Part shown: positions 35,985-53,714 of the stretch, piece by piece
Layout of the letters: each line of letters starts with the position of its first letter
Numbering within the stretch: position 1 is the stretch's first letter
Source of the DNA: Cavia porcellus
Taxonomy: Eukaryota > Chordata > Mammalia > Rodentia > Caviidae
Direction: 5' to 3'
NCBI RefSeq assembly: GCF_034190915.1
Contig: NW_026947514.1
Location: forward strand, 1,757,701-1,821,700
DNA length: 64,000 bases
The notes under the pieces: model-generated
Told to the model about the DNA's origin: nothing
Seen by the model: the letters and a program-made list of their open reading frames with translations, nothing else
The model's database searches: none
Program-made: the position numbers and the translations under genes

Positions 35985-36130
35985 TTCCCTGGACTTTATT
36001 CTTATAGGAATTACTTCTAGTTCCTCTTGGTGGAAATCTTTGTTAACCATACTCATGATTGTCTTGTTGATTTTATTCTTTGGCCCACACATGCTTACTG
36101 TTTCTTGGCTTTGTCTGTTCCAGACTTAAA
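35985..36130 (+). pseudogene. Env transmembrane-tail relic
   Basis: One frame gives Ser-rich text, WWKSLL, then about 20 hydrophobic residues with FFGP and a stop at about 36126-36128. This resembles the membrane-spanning end of gammaretroviral TM. The surface subunit and the fusion and ectodomain parts are absent, so this is only the tail left after a large deletion. Confidence 0.55.
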
Positions 36131-36293
36131 GCTGTGTGCATACTCAAGATGGAAATGCCTGGTGTCTATCGAGGGCCTCTAGACAGGATCTCTGTGGAAG
36201 CACCTCTGACTGCCACTCGACCAGGCGTCCTGTTCAGCTCGAAAAAGCCTGATCAGTCATCACCCAGTACCCCTCACGTCTGGGTTGCTTCTT

Positions 36294-36305
36294 CAGAGCG
36301 GGGAC
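36294..36305 (+). other. Polypurine tract before the 3' LTR
   Basis: AGAGCGGGGAC directly precedes the 3' LTR, as expected for the plus-strand primer. Confidence 0.6.
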
Positions 36306-36902
36306 TATTGCAGGCAGCCAAGTTAGTTAGAAATATTATAGGCAGTGAGACAGGGCTGGGTCCTCAAAGTAGCCAGTGCAGATACCTTACAACTGTGGGG
36401 GAGACAGACAGTTCCTGCTGTGGGCCAGGCCTCAAGACAAAGGATCAAACAAATGCATCCACATCCCAAAGACTAATATTCTAGTAAGTTCCTATCACCC
36501 TGGAGTCACCATCCCATCCCCCTAGGGGAAAGGTCACAGCTCTAAGAATGCCTGCTTCCTATGTCACTTGCCTTCTCATTTGTCCCTAATGTAATCAAGG
36601 GCTATCAATCTTATTGGCTGACTATAATTCTGTCCCACCTTATGCCCATCTGCCTTGTGAGCTCCCAGTTTCCCCCTCCCCTGCCTTGAAACTATGGTTT
36701 TACTCTATAAAAGTCCCTGGAAAACACAGAGTTCTGGGCAACCTGCTCAGGACCCTTTCTGTCTCTCTTCAGACAGAAGCTTTCTTTCTCTCAATAAATA
36801 TATTCTACTCTTCACTTCTGTTGTTCCTAAAAGTCATTCTTTGGTTTTAGAGAACATGAACTCGCAGACATAGTGGGTCGGGAGTTTCATTCCCCTGTAT
36901 CA
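36306..36902 (+). repeat. 3' LTR of the class I ERV
   Basis: 597 bp. The first dinucleotide has decayed from TG to TA; the end is TGTATCA. It has TATAAAAG at about 36707 and AATAAA at 36793-36798. It is paired with the 5' LTR and with the solo LTR at 4496-5078. Confidence 0.9.
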
Positions 36903-36906
36903 CTGG

Positions 36907-39600
36907 GGCCTGCAGGGGATGCGGCAGAAGGGAAGGTGCTGAGGTCACCAGGCCAGGAAGGAAGAGGGAGGCTGGCTGCCACCTGAAGCACAGCTTCGTG
37001 CCAGCACCTCTGTGCAGCACCCTCCACAAAGAGCACTCTCTGTGCGACACTCAGAGATGGGGCCTAGGCAGGGAAGAGCTCCGGGTCACCAGCTAAAGGA
37101 GGGCGGCGTGGGACCAAGTGCAGGGCTGGGAGCCTCCGCCTCCCACAGGCTGTCCCAGGGCGGTGCCACATACAGCAGCAGGGCCCAGGCCCGAGCCCAA
37201 GGACAGGAGGGCTGGGAGCCCAGGCTGGGTGGTGGTCGGCCCCCACCCCAGCCATCCCGTCCCAGGCTGGCAGGTATGCACTGAGTGTCCCCTGCAACTC
37301 AAGCGCCCCGTATGCACGCCCAGTGCCCCCCGGGCCACCATGTTCACAGAGCGGAGCCTCAGCTCTGTGACAGGACAAGGACAGGGTCAGAAACAAGACC
37401 CGGTCCAGGAAGGACCAGGACACTAGACGCGCTGGGCAGACAGGCTGGGCCTTGAAGGAGGAGGAGCAGAGAGTCCCTGGGGGGTGGGGAAGGCTGGGAC
37501 CCAGAGCAGCTGGCAAGGCCTGAGCTTGAGGGACCAAGAGGATGTTGGGGTCTGTCCTGCTCTGTGCTGGGCCCGTGGAGGCTGAGCAAGGCCCTCCATG
37601 CTGGAATAGCAAATGCCATGGATACCTCATACACTGGCCTGACCTCCCACATCCCTGCTTGGCCTGGCCAATGACCATGAAGGCCCTCGAGGCCCACGGC
37701 AAGGTGTCAGGGGACCCAGCCAGCAGCCCCAACATGTGATAGCCACCTGCTGTCAGCCTTCCCACTGCATCCTCCGAAGCCACTGGCACCTCCTGCTGCT
37801 CCTCAGGTCCTCGGGAGACAGTGCTGGTCCTCAGCCAATGCCCAGCTCTTGGCAAGGCCAGGGCACACACCAATGCTCCCTGCAGAGGCATACCAGTGTC
37901 ACACAGTTCCTGCCAGGAAACCCGACTTCCTGTCTCCAGGTCTGGAAACCCTCAGGAAGATAGTCCTACATCTCGGTGTGGGGGGTCCCCGACCTCCAGG
38001 TCTCCCTACTTTGGGTGCCACTCCACTGGTGACTTGGCCCATCCCTGCTTGCTTACAAGTGGAGTCTGCACCCAGGCCCTTCTCGACTTCCTTGCAGGCA
38101 AGGGGTTGGATGACGCCCAGAACTCTGGGAGGTAGGGTGGCAGGGGCCTGGCTGCGCAGCTGGCTCTTGCCTGCCCTCCCCAGCCTGGAAGGTGCTGACA
38201 GCACCCATTTCACAGCTGGAAAAGCCGGGGAACTTTGCATCACCTGGGGAAGTGGCAGCACCAAGACCCAGCCCTCCTGCCCCAAAACCTTCAACTTCCT
38301 CACCTTGGCGGGTCTAGGCCAGCCAGGATCAGGGCCAGGCTGCAGGAGATCAGGAGGGGCAGGGCTGGGATTTGTCTACCCAGAAGAACCGACGGGGGCT
38401 GAGACTGGCAGGTGAGCTTGCCCTTACCCTCACCAGTGGCTCCCAGGGGTGCAGTGGGGCTGGCCAGGGTGGGAGTGGCCAGCGCGTCCCCTGCTCCTTC
38501 CTCAGATCCCTCCCCTGTGGCCAGATGTGCCCTTCTCACCCTGGAACCCATTGCGGCAACCTTGGTTTCTCTCTGGGCGCAGGACTGCTTGTCAGCGCCA
38601 GGAGTCACACTCCCCACCTGGCCCCCAGCCAGGCCTGGCGCCTGGAACTACCCAGCCTCTCCACTTCCTCTTTCCTGCCCGCCTCAGCTGCCCTGCCCAG
38701 CAGGAGCTGAGTATTTCCCTGCCCCGCTCCTGGCCTCCAGCCCTGGCACAACCACTGGCAAGAAGGCACTGCCCTGACACCTGCTACCAGAGCAGACAAA
38801 GTACCCCAGGCACTTGGCCTTTTGCTATGGGCCCATCGGGCTCCTTCTGGACCTGTATTCCAGCCTAGGTTTGAGGAGAGGTGGCCAATCTGCCTGGACA
38901 CTGCCCCTCCCCACCCCACTGTCCACAGGGACAACAGGAACAAGGCTGGGGGAGCTGGCAGAGAGGCACTCCCCAATTACTTTACAGGGCAGCCTTTGGG
39001 CCTGTGCTCTGGAGGTGAAAGATCATCCAGCATCAGGACCCCGGCCACCTGCAGTCACCTGACCCACTCCTGCCAGGGCCAGGGCCAGGGTCAGGGCCAG
39101 GCTGGGAGGCGTCGGGGCCTGCACCTGGGTGCCAGCTGGGGCTTCCCTGAAGGCTCCCCCTGCACTGCCAGTGCAAACAGGCTCCCACAGCCATACCCTC
39201 AGCCCAAGCCAGAAGGAGGGTTGCAGGTACAGACCCGAGCCAAGCTGGCTTTGCCAGCTAAGGGTCTCCCCCAACAAGCTCCCTGGTGCCACCCACTGCG
39301 GGAACCCAACAGCTCTCATTGCTGGGAAGTCCCTCCCTTGTGCAACCCAAATACCTCAAGCTGCAGAACAGGCCTTGGCTCTCCTTGCCCCTCTGGCCTG
39401 AGCAGTGGGCATGAGCCAGAGGAGCACGGACCCAGGGTCCCAGGATGGAGGCCAGTTCTTCCGGGGGCCTCCCCAACTTGGGCTGCCCCGTCTCTCACGG
39501 GCAAAGCAGGTGGCAGAGGCCTCCTTCAGGTGCACCCAGGCCTCCCACCGGCAGCCAACTTGACCTGCCCTTCAGTAGGGAGGCACCAGTTTAATTGATA
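36907..39600. other. Intergenic sequence between ERV and EXOC3L4
   Basis: GC-rich unique DNA. A CAGGGC-type minisatellite lies at about 39073-39105. Large open frames (for example 275 codons minus at 37064-37891, 258 codons plus at 38822-39598) overlap one another on opposite strands and match no family I recognise. Confidence 0.45.
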
Positions 39601-39606
39601 TTTATT
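39601..39606 (-). terminator. EXOC3L4: EXOC3L4 poly(A) signal AATAAA
   Basis: Canonical AATAAA on the minus strand, about 245 bases downstream of the TGA stop (39852-39850). This gives a short 3' UTR. Confidence 0.8.
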
Positions 39607-39849
39607 TTTAGAATAAACACTATCCTGCACTCTCAGCCGTAGGTGGTGGGAACTGCAAAGCAGGAGACCCTTCCTGGCAGGCAGGATGGGGGGCAGCCGC
39701 CCTGTGCCTCCTGGAATTCCTCAGATATCTCCATCCTCCTCCACTCCCTCTTCTGAGGACTCCAGGCTGCAGAGTTGGGTGCAAGACCCCCACTGACTTC
39801 AGGGCTCCTCGCCTGGGGTACAGGCCTCAGGGAGGGCGGCAGGGCCCCC

Positions 39850-46422
<6,573 letters not shown>

Positions 46423-48076
46423 CGACAGCAGCTCAGCAACAGGAGACCTGCGGGTGAGAAGGAGGCTGGAAAAGCCTGGAGGGCACCCTGGTTCCACTGA
46501 GCAGACAGGGGCCCCGGGACCTCAGCCAGACCCAAGGGCTGGTCAGGAGAGGCTTCCTGGCTGTGGCACCCTCCTGAGCTATCAGAAAGGAAGCATCAGA
46601 GGAGGCACCATGCCCTGGCCAGAGCACCTGGGCTGGGCTGCAGGGGGGCGCTGGGAGGTGAGTTCTTCTTCCTTCAAGGAGCTTGCGCTGATAACACCCT
46701 CATAGAGAGTTTCCCCAAGTGCCAGACCTGACTTCACACAGGACTGGAGGGAAGAGCTGCACTGTGGGTTCTGGGGCCCAGCTCTACCCACAGCCTAACG
46801 ACAAGGGCAAGGCTCAGTGACCACATCCGGGCTTCTCAGTGCTAAAACACCCAGCCCTCCCTCCAGAAGCCCCTTTCCTGCCCTCCGGAACCCCCAGCTC
46901 ACCGCTTCCCCAAAAGGCCGACTGCTTCTGTAGGAGAGCAGGGACGCTGTGGAGCCCACCTTTGCCCTGGTGTTGCCCTGCTCTGACCACAGCCCTCAGT
47001 AGCCCAAGGGAAGGCAGTAGGAGGAGGCTCGGTCTATATTTAACTGGGGCTGAGGGGCTTCCTGTGTTGCTCCTTCTTGAACCCCCTGCTCTCCTGGCTT
47101 CCGTGGTGGAGACTGCAGCCAGGGACCAAGGTGTGGGAGCCACTGGAGCCTGGCTGCTTGCTTTCCTGGTTTTGCTAAGGTGGGGCAGGAAGGAGGAGGG
47201 GACTTCCAGCCCCTCGACCTCCTGCGCACTGCACTTTGCAAACTGGGTTGAGTGGGGAAAGGCACTGACTAGCAAGGGCTCACTTTACACTTGGAGAAAC
47301 TGAGGCCAAAAGAAGGGTCAGACCCGCTGCAGTCACAGATGAAGCAGCGGCAGGACCCCCAGCTCCTCTGTGGCTCTGTGGCTCCCCACCACAGGACCCC
47401 TGTACAAAGCCCAGGTGCCAGACCCCAGGGTCGTGGAGCAAGTTGTCCCCACCAGCCTCGGTTCCCTGAGACAGACAGGGGCCAGTCACCTACACCCCTC
47501 CTAGGTTGTCTTTGGATCTGGCTGGCCAGTCTTCCTCAGGCTCTGGAGACCCCTGCGTGGCTGGGAGGAGACCCCACCAGGGAGCCTTACCCAGTGATTG
47601 ATAGGGCTTTATCAGCCCCGCCCCCATCACGGGTCATTGTCCTGCCCTGGCCAGGGCTCAGGGACGCTGCCTGGCTCAGGCCTGACACACATGTAAGGGG
47701 GCTGCCTGGATGGCCTCCCCGGGATACAGTCAGGGTCACAAGGGCCACCCATTTCAGACCCCCTGGGCTAACTGAGGCTCTTCCTAACCCCTCAACCCCC
47801 ATCCCTTGAGGACACTGGGAGTCCATAAAATAGCTTAGCTGAGAAGGTAAAGAGCAGGAACTTGATCTTAAAATGAAGAAACAGACCATTCAAATAATGC
47901 TAAATTTCACATTTTAAAAGAGAAAAACAGCGCCTAGCTGTGAAACGGGCCACTGTCCTTCCAGGTGATGTGACGCCTTTGCCAAATCCTCTCCAAACAC
48001 AAACATTCTCAGTGCCAGGAAACGTGCACCTCTCTCTCCTGAGTGCTCACACTCTTTGTGCACTTTTAAGTTTTTT
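46423..48076 (-). promoter_or_regulatory. EXOC3L4: Region upstream of EXOC3L4; promoter not resolved
   Basis: Non-coding sequence between the first recognised EXOC3L4 exon (starting at 46447, after a CCTTCTCACCCGCAG acceptor) and the B1/ERV block. A non-coding first exon must lie upstream. A TATA-like TTAAATATAG on the minus strand near 47035-47045 is one weak candidate. A MIR fragment lies at about 47280-47330. No CpG island was seen. Confidence 0.3.
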
Positions 48077-48180
48077 CTTAGAGCCAGATGTGGTAGTGCA
48101 CACCTGTAATCCCAGGGCTTGGTAGGCTGATGCAGCCTGGGCTACGGAAAAGCTCAAGGCCAGCCTGACCTACACAGTTT
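48077..48180 (+). repeat. B1-type SINE abutting the ERV LTR
   Basis: GAGCCAGATGTGGTAGTGCACACC ... CTCAAGGCCAGCCTGACCTACACAG. It ends at the start of the 48181 LTR. Confidence 0.8.
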
Positions 48181-48472
48181 TGGGGAGCAGCTAAAACTGG
48201 AGATTGATCACGTGTGGGGCTGGAGCAAGGCTGGTCTCAAGAACACAGAACACCTGAGACAAGCGCCGTGGTAGCTGCTAGGTGAAGAGGTTTACAGGTG
48301 ACGCTCGACCTCCTGCGTGTGTGAGTAAACATGTTGCAGCCATGGGAGCTTTGGCTCCCCTCTTTCCCTCCCTCCCTTCCTCCTTCCTTCCCATCAGGCC
48401 TCGATTTTCTGTTTTCCCACTCTTGTCCTTTTCTTCTGTCCCACCATCCTCGCCCTGGGAACGTGGAGAGCA
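48181..48472 (+). repeat. 5' LTR of the class II ERV
   Basis: 292 bp, TGGGGAGCAG...GTGGAGAGCA. It is homologous to 53365-53714, sharing for example GGTCTCAAGAACACAGAACA, a CCCTCC-rich tract and CCTGGGAACGTGGAGAG. The end is fixed by the adjacent primer site. Confidence 0.82.
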
Positions 48473-48474
48473 TT

Positions 48475-48492
48475 TGGTGCCTGAGCAGGGAC
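48475..48492 (+). other. Primer binding site, tRNA-Lys type
   Basis: TGGTGCCTGAGCAGGGAC lies two bases after the LTR. It differs at three positions from the Lys3-type site of betaretroviruses and lentiviruses; the changes are transitions. Confidence 0.7.
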
Positions 48493-48522
48493 CCAGGGAA
48501 CGAGGGAACTCACTGGAGAGCA

Positions 48523-48530
48523 GGTAAGAG
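48523..48530 (+). other. Splice-donor-like site in ERV leader
   Basis: CAG|GTAAGAG about 30 bases after the primer site, in the position of a retroviral major splice donor. Confidence 0.45.
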
Positions 48531-48908
48531 GAGACCCCTAGCTGGGCGCACACCAAGAGGGGGACAGCTCCCGAGGAGCCGAAGAGAGGCGCAGTGATTT
48601 TATCTCGGACATTAAGAACAGACCAGACTTGTTCAGGTACAGATTCCCGTACCGGACCTGGATCGGGAGGGTCTCGGTGTTCGTGCTCCTGTTGAGAGGG
48701 CCACGGAGGATTCTGCTCGGAGCACAATTTTAAAGCTAAGTCCAGACAGGAAAGAGACAATAAGGCGGCAGCCCCGGGATAGAGCCCAAAGCCTCGAGCT
48801 TTGCTGAATCGGATGGGGAAGGAACGGCGGGGCAAAACCACCTTTCCTCACTACACGTGTTTCACTGGCATCAATTTCACAGCTGCTTGAGGTAAAACTG
48901 ATAACAGT

Positions 48909-49021
48909 GGGGCTGGGGATTTAGCTCAGCGGCATAAGCGCCTGCCTTGCAAGCAGTCAGTCATGAGTTCGATCCCCGGTACCGATATAAAGGAAAAAGA
49001 CAAAAAAAAAAAAAAAAAAAC
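48909..49021 (+). repeat. ID-like SINE in ERV leader, with target duplication
   Basis: A full-length copy (GGGGCTGGGGATTTAGCTCA ... CCCCGGTACCGATATAAAGG, poly-A) between AAACTGATAACAGT repeats (48895-48908 and 49022-49035). Confidence 0.93.
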
Positions 49022-49239
49022 AAACTGATAACAGTAACTGCACCGCCAGGCCCAGCTTCTCCTCCTCAGCTCAGAGAACCCGAGTTGCAGCACAGGTTGA
49101 AACTGGCACCTGTCAAGGAGCAATGTCATCCTCTCGTTCTCCCTGGCACCTGGTGTTAAAAGAAGCCAGACAGGCGGGAGTCCACGGAAGGATCTGAACA
49201 TGTCTGCCCTGTTGCTGAAACCCAAATCCCTGATGATCA

Positions 49240-50290
49240 GGGACAAGCCACACGTCTTCGTGAAGCCATGCCTTTTAAGACCCTAAAAGAGTTCAAACAA
49301 GCGACTGCTCCCTATGGACCGCAGCCCCCTTTACCTTACGTTCAATAGAACTTACAGCACAGCGGGTTAGGACCCCAAAGGGTTGGAAGAGAATAAAGTG
49401 TGTTTAAGCAGGGGCGTTATATACTGTGGAAGGAAAATGTTTTGAATTGTGCATGAATCAGGCCATTTGCAGTGCTGCTCACAACACAGCCAGTACAGAA
49501 GACATGTTAGCCAGAGAAGGTGCTTTTGCTGTCACAAATAATCAAGTTACTTTTTGGTACTGGGAATTGAACTCACGACCTTGTGCTTGCCAGGCAGGCA
49601 CTTATGCTGCCGAGCTATATCCACGGTCCTTAAATGACTTTTAAGCTACAAAGATATGAACAAATTAAAATACCTGCCATAAGGGCGGTAGGTAACTTCC
49701 TTCAAAGGAAGGATCTGACCTCCATTCTGGAGTCCCGATGAAACTTCTCAGGATTTTGTGGCACACCTACAGCAGGCTGGTGAGAGGATTACCAACAGCT
49801 CTGAGGCTGACAAAGTAATTGTTCAACTCTTGGCCTTTGAAAGTGCAAGCGTGTAAAGGGGGCTTTAGGAGTCGGGGAAAGTCAGTCGGGCAGCGCTGTC
49901 TGCGATGACCCAGGTCTGTGCAGACGTGGGCCCCTCACAGGGGCCCTAGCAGAGCTGGCACTCGGGCTGTTCGTCCATGGCCCAGAGGAAAGGGAGGGGA
50001 CAAGGTTGCTTCTGTCAGCTGTGGGACTGGGGGACATTTTTCCCAAAATTGCTCTGCTGCAACCAGGCAGGACAACACAGCCACTATCCATCCCTTCAGG
50101 AACCCTTCTAGGAGCTGTACAATGCATAGACGAGGTAAATCGGGCAAGAGATGCAGTTCAAAATGGATGTGGACGGCTGGCCCATTCCAGGAAACTCCCA
50201 GTAGGGCTGCTGTGCCCCCACCAAACAGTGGGGCGCTTTCCCTAACGCCTCACCAGCCCCACCCTCCACCGCCAGCACATTTCTGAGCCC
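49240..50290 (+). pseudogene. Class II ERV gag relic
   Basis: Capsid text MPFKTLKEFKQATAPYGPQ is at about 49268-49324. A major-homology-region-like segment with FVAHLQQA and EADKVIVQ is at about 49755-49825. A zinc knuckle with its first Cys lost (VSCGTGGHFSQNC) is at about 50017-50055. Frames shift and stops intervene. An old ID-like SINE sits at about 49549-49640. Confidence 0.75.
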
Positions 50291-50299
50291 TGGCAAGTG

Positions 50300-50840
50300 A
50301 TAAAAGACAGCAGAGGCTTAGACCTCATCCCCGCTCCAGATTCATACCAACTCTGCATTGGGACCCCAGGCTGCTCCTCCTGGAGTCTGTGGACCTTTCC
50401 CTCAGGGAACAGTGGGGCTCCGGCTAGGCCACAGTGGTTTTACTTTAAAGGCCTCCAGTTTTGCCTGGTGTCCCTGATGCTGATTATACAGAATACAGGT
50501 TAGGGATCGAGCTGTCCAACACTGCAGTCACCCCAGTATCTCATATTGCTCAACTGGTCATTCTTCTTTTGACAAAAATGTAAAATCTATAAATAAGGAC
50601 AGGGGATCCAAGGGCTTTGGGTCTTTGGATGCTTATTGGGTTCAACAGATTAAACAGGATCATCCCAAGGTGGAACTGATTATTGAAGGAAAATCGTTTA
50701 AAGGCTTGAGACAGGCACAGAGGGTCCAGTCACTGCCTAAGGCCAGTGGCCCACAGCATGGCCCCTGGAGGTGGCAACTACAAATCTACAGGGGGCGGGC
50801 AGTGTTTCTCAGCCTAGCAGAAGTGCTAGATTGTTAACCC
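50300..50840 (+). pseudogene. Class II ERV dUTPase/protease relic
   Basis: A degenerate dUTPase-like stretch (RGLDLIPAP near 50311, KGLQ near 50446) is followed by the start of a betaretroviral protease (GSLDAYWVQQIKQDHPKV, about 50619-50672; GKSFKGL). The catalytic D-T-G motif is not preserved where expected. Confidence 0.65.
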
Positions 50841-51019
50841 CAGGGATGCAGAAGGTCATTCTGGACATTTTTTGCCTTATGTCCTCCTGTACGTATACAG
50901 GTACTTATAAGTATACTGGTCACTCTATGGGGTCGTGACGTATCACAGGGTATAGTTGTACTCTTTGGTGACCCATCAGATGCTACAGCTAGGTTTCCTT
51001 CCCACCCAAGAGCTTGGTG

Positions 51020-51260
51020 AAACCAAGCAGGGAAGCAGAGGACCTCTTCCAGTTCTCACTTAGCAGTATATGCTATTAACTTTTTAAATCTTGCTGGGGA
51101 TGGGGCTACAGCAGCTGAAAGACAATTCGATCAGGTAAAGGAAATAAGTAAGAAGTGTCCTTCAGAAAGACCTTTCCTGAGGGACAATGGAAGGGACCTA
51201 GCCAGTGCTAATTTTTGGGTGGAGGCTTTGCTTGTGTCTTTCCAGAAAACGCTGTGTGGC
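51020..51260 (+). pseudogene. Integrase C-terminal relic of the class II ERV
   Basis: A helix with YAINFLNLAGDGATAAERQF is at about 51069-51128. A tract resembling the PVLIWGRG-type end of betaretroviral integrase follows at about 51195-51245. Everything between protease and this point is deleted. Confidence 0.55.
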
Positions 51261-53364
51261 CTGGGTGCAGAGTGTGCTGTCCAACTGCGTCGTGGGCCCA
51301 GACCCAGAGAAAGAGTGGGTCCCTCCTGCTGTCGAGAAGCTGATGCTCCGTCCCATGGCGGTGATGCCTTGGGGACTGTGCCACAGCTGATAGACAAAGA
51401 TGGAACCAGACCTGACCCGGGACCAGTTAAAGAAACTGACCCAAGATGCCCAGGAGATGTAGTCAGAAATGGGAAAAGAGGATCTGAGTGGGTGACAGAG
51501 TGCAGAGAGACAGCTGAGCTGGAGGATGCATAAAAAAGGGACATGAAAATTGCCAGTATTAAGACAAATTAAGATATAAAATTGTATATTATTTACAGAT
51601 AAAAGGTTTTGTTACTTCCAAATTTTCTAATAAGAGATTTCTGCTAATTGACCTACAAAAAATTTTGACTAGTCTATTTGTAATTAAAAACTTCTAAAAT
51701 TATAAAAGGATTACTATAATTTAATTTGGCCAAAAATATATTTGAGTGCACTCAGGTATTGTAAGCAGATTGTTTTTTTTTGTATCAGGGATCGAACTGA
51801 CAGCCTTGTGCTTGCCAAGTGGGGCTTGTGCTAAGCTGTATCTCCAGCCCAGCAGGTTGCCTGTAAATGTTGTTTGCTCATTGGTCCCATCTGTGAGGAC
51901 CTTTATTTATTTTTTAATTTGAACTCAACAATTTTTTTGTTTTCTTTTGTATTTTTGGATTATTTGTTCATAATTTAATGTGGTTTATAGATTTCAAAGG
52001 TGTGTTTTCACCTGAGTTACCAGCTGGTCAATGTATCAGAATTGGTTTTCTCATAGGTCATCAGAAATTTGTTAAGGTAACTACATGGAGACTGAGAAGA
52101 TCATTAGTCATGACTCCTGTCAGTGAATAAAGGAGCAGCTGCCTAGGAGAAATTTTCCCAGCCTTTGTTCATTAATAGGAAGCCCCAGTGATCCCCAGAG
52201 CTTAGTGGGAGACACCCCAATAAATGTTACTAAAGTATATTATCGTGATATTTTAACATTGGTCATTGTCAAAACATTAATTTTTAGTCATTTGGTATTT
52301 TTTTTTTTACCGGTACCAGGGATCGAACTCATGACTGCCTGCTTATGCCACTGAGGTGCAGGTGCTTATGCCACTGAGCTAAATCCCCAGCCCAAAAGAT
52401 TAATTTTTTAAAAAATAAGACAATTTATAGATATTTTCAAATTTATAGATATTGTGGTACAAGAGTAAATATAAAACACATATAGTGTTCATATGGCTGT
52501 GACTTGATTTTTGTTAATTTCATGTGTATTAAATTTATTCATGTCTCCAGATGTACAGGTCTTCCAAAATGTAAAACAGGGATTGCTTAGGATAATAGAC
52601 CTTTTCTTTCAGATCCACACATTTGCCTTTCTTTTGTGCTCTAATTAATTGTGATAGGAGGTTCATGTCAACCAGAATGAGGTCACCAGTCAGTAATAAC
52701 AATGAAAATCAATATGGTGTATATAGATGGGCTAGGAGGACAGCCAGGATTTTGGCCCCAGCCCTCAGAGGACCCAGGACATGAGGGAACCTTTTCAGTG
52801 ACATCCTGCAACTCTGGTGAGTTTTACAAACTCCTGACCAAGGAGCCTGCAGGATCCGAGAGGATAAATGTCTGCAGGGCGCAGTGTGCCTAAGGAGACT
52901 CACTGAGAGAGGAGGGTCCCCAAGGTTTCACAGAAAGCAACCTGGGCAAGCAATGACCGGACTCATCCAGACAGCTGGCACTGACTGAAGCACTAGAGAT
53001 GGTGTACAGGGCTCCAAGGTAAATTCTGAGAAGATTCAACTGACCTTGATAATTCAAGCATTTATAACACAGGTCTCACCTTAATTTTGTCTTAATCATC
53101 CAGCAGGAAAGTGTGACCACAAAGGTTTAAAACAGTTGTCAACTACACTAGTAACTGTTCACTGTTCTGGGATAACGCAAGATTAAATTGCTATATATAG
53201 GGATTTAAAATCTTGAACTGGGAATCTTTAGCCTAAATCAAACAAGTTCATCTAGAATGGAAAGGATTTGAGAAGAAGGTCTTCTACAGAGTCCCCTAAA
53301 CACAGCTCCTCCAACCTCGACTAGCTACCCATCACTTACAACTATAAAACCGAAACGGGGGAGA
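51261..53364. other. AT-rich 3' half of class II ERV or host insert, no gene
   Basis: No env domain is recognised. It contains an old ID-like SINE (about 51768-51852, minus) and a young ID copy (52294-52394, minus) that carries an internal repeat of CTTATGCCACTGAG. A polypurine run AAACGGGGGAGA (53353-53364) abuts the 3' LTR. Confidence 0.5.
52294..52394 (-). repeat. ID-like SINE with internal duplication
   Basis: TTACCGGTACCAGGGATCGAAC ... then CTTATGCCACTGAG twice, separated by GTGCAGGTG, then CTAAATCCCCAGCCC. No clean target duplication was seen. Confidence 0.85.
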
Positions 53365-53714
53365 TGGGAGCAGCTGAAGCTGGAGATCACTCATGCGCAG
53401 GGCTGGAGCAAGTCTGGTCTCAAGAACACAGAACACCTGAGGCAAGTCATGGGCGTGCTGCTCTACTGCCCGAGGCCAGCCATGTGGATGAGCTCTTAGG
53501 CGAAGGGTTCACGTGATATCCGACCTCCTGAGCATACAGGAATGCACTGTAGCCATAGGGTCCCTCCCTCCCCCTCCCTCTTCCCCCTCCCCCTCCCTCC
53601 CTTCTTTACTTCCAATCAAGGCAGAGGCTCCGTATGGCCACGGCTGTCTGTATTCTGGCTTTCCTTCTTTTTTCTCCACCCCCCACCATCCTCCCCCTGG
53701 GAACATGGAGAGCT
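53365..53714 (+). repeat. 3' LTR of the class II ERV
   Basis: Starts TGGGAGCAGC after the polypurine tract and ends near GAACATGGAGAGC. It is longer than the 5' copy because of an extra middle segment and an expanded CCCTCC tract. Confidence 0.75.

Larger units (their letters stand above)
28107..36902 (+). mobile_element. Class I (gammaretrovirus-like) endogenous provirus, decayed
   Basis: About 8.8 kb with paired LTRs (28107-28686 and 36306-36902) and a 4-bp target duplication CTGG (28103-28106 and 36903-36906). It has a tRNA-Gln-type primer site, gag, protease, RT and RNase H relics in shifted frames, and a short TM-like env tail. Most of integrase and env is deleted. A solo LTR of another family (28941-30014) and an ID SINE (34439-34543) are nested inside. 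Class I is supported by the 4-bp duplication, the gag and pol motifs and the primer type. It lies antisense to the genes on both sides and is non-functional. Confidence 0.9.
48181..53714 (+). mobile_element. Betaretrovirus-like (class II) endogenous provirus, heavily deleted
   Basis: About 5.5 kb between two LTRs of about 300-350 bp. It has a Lys-type primer site, a splice-donor-like CAG|GTAAGA, gag capsid and nucleocapsid relics, dUTPase/protease relics and the integrase C-terminal end. RT, RNase H and most of integrase are missing. A polypurine tract precedes the 3' LTR. One young and three other ID-like SINEs are inserted. No matching target duplication was seen at the ends. The dUTPase-plus-protease arrangement and primer type indicate class II. 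It is non-functional. Confidence 0.8.
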
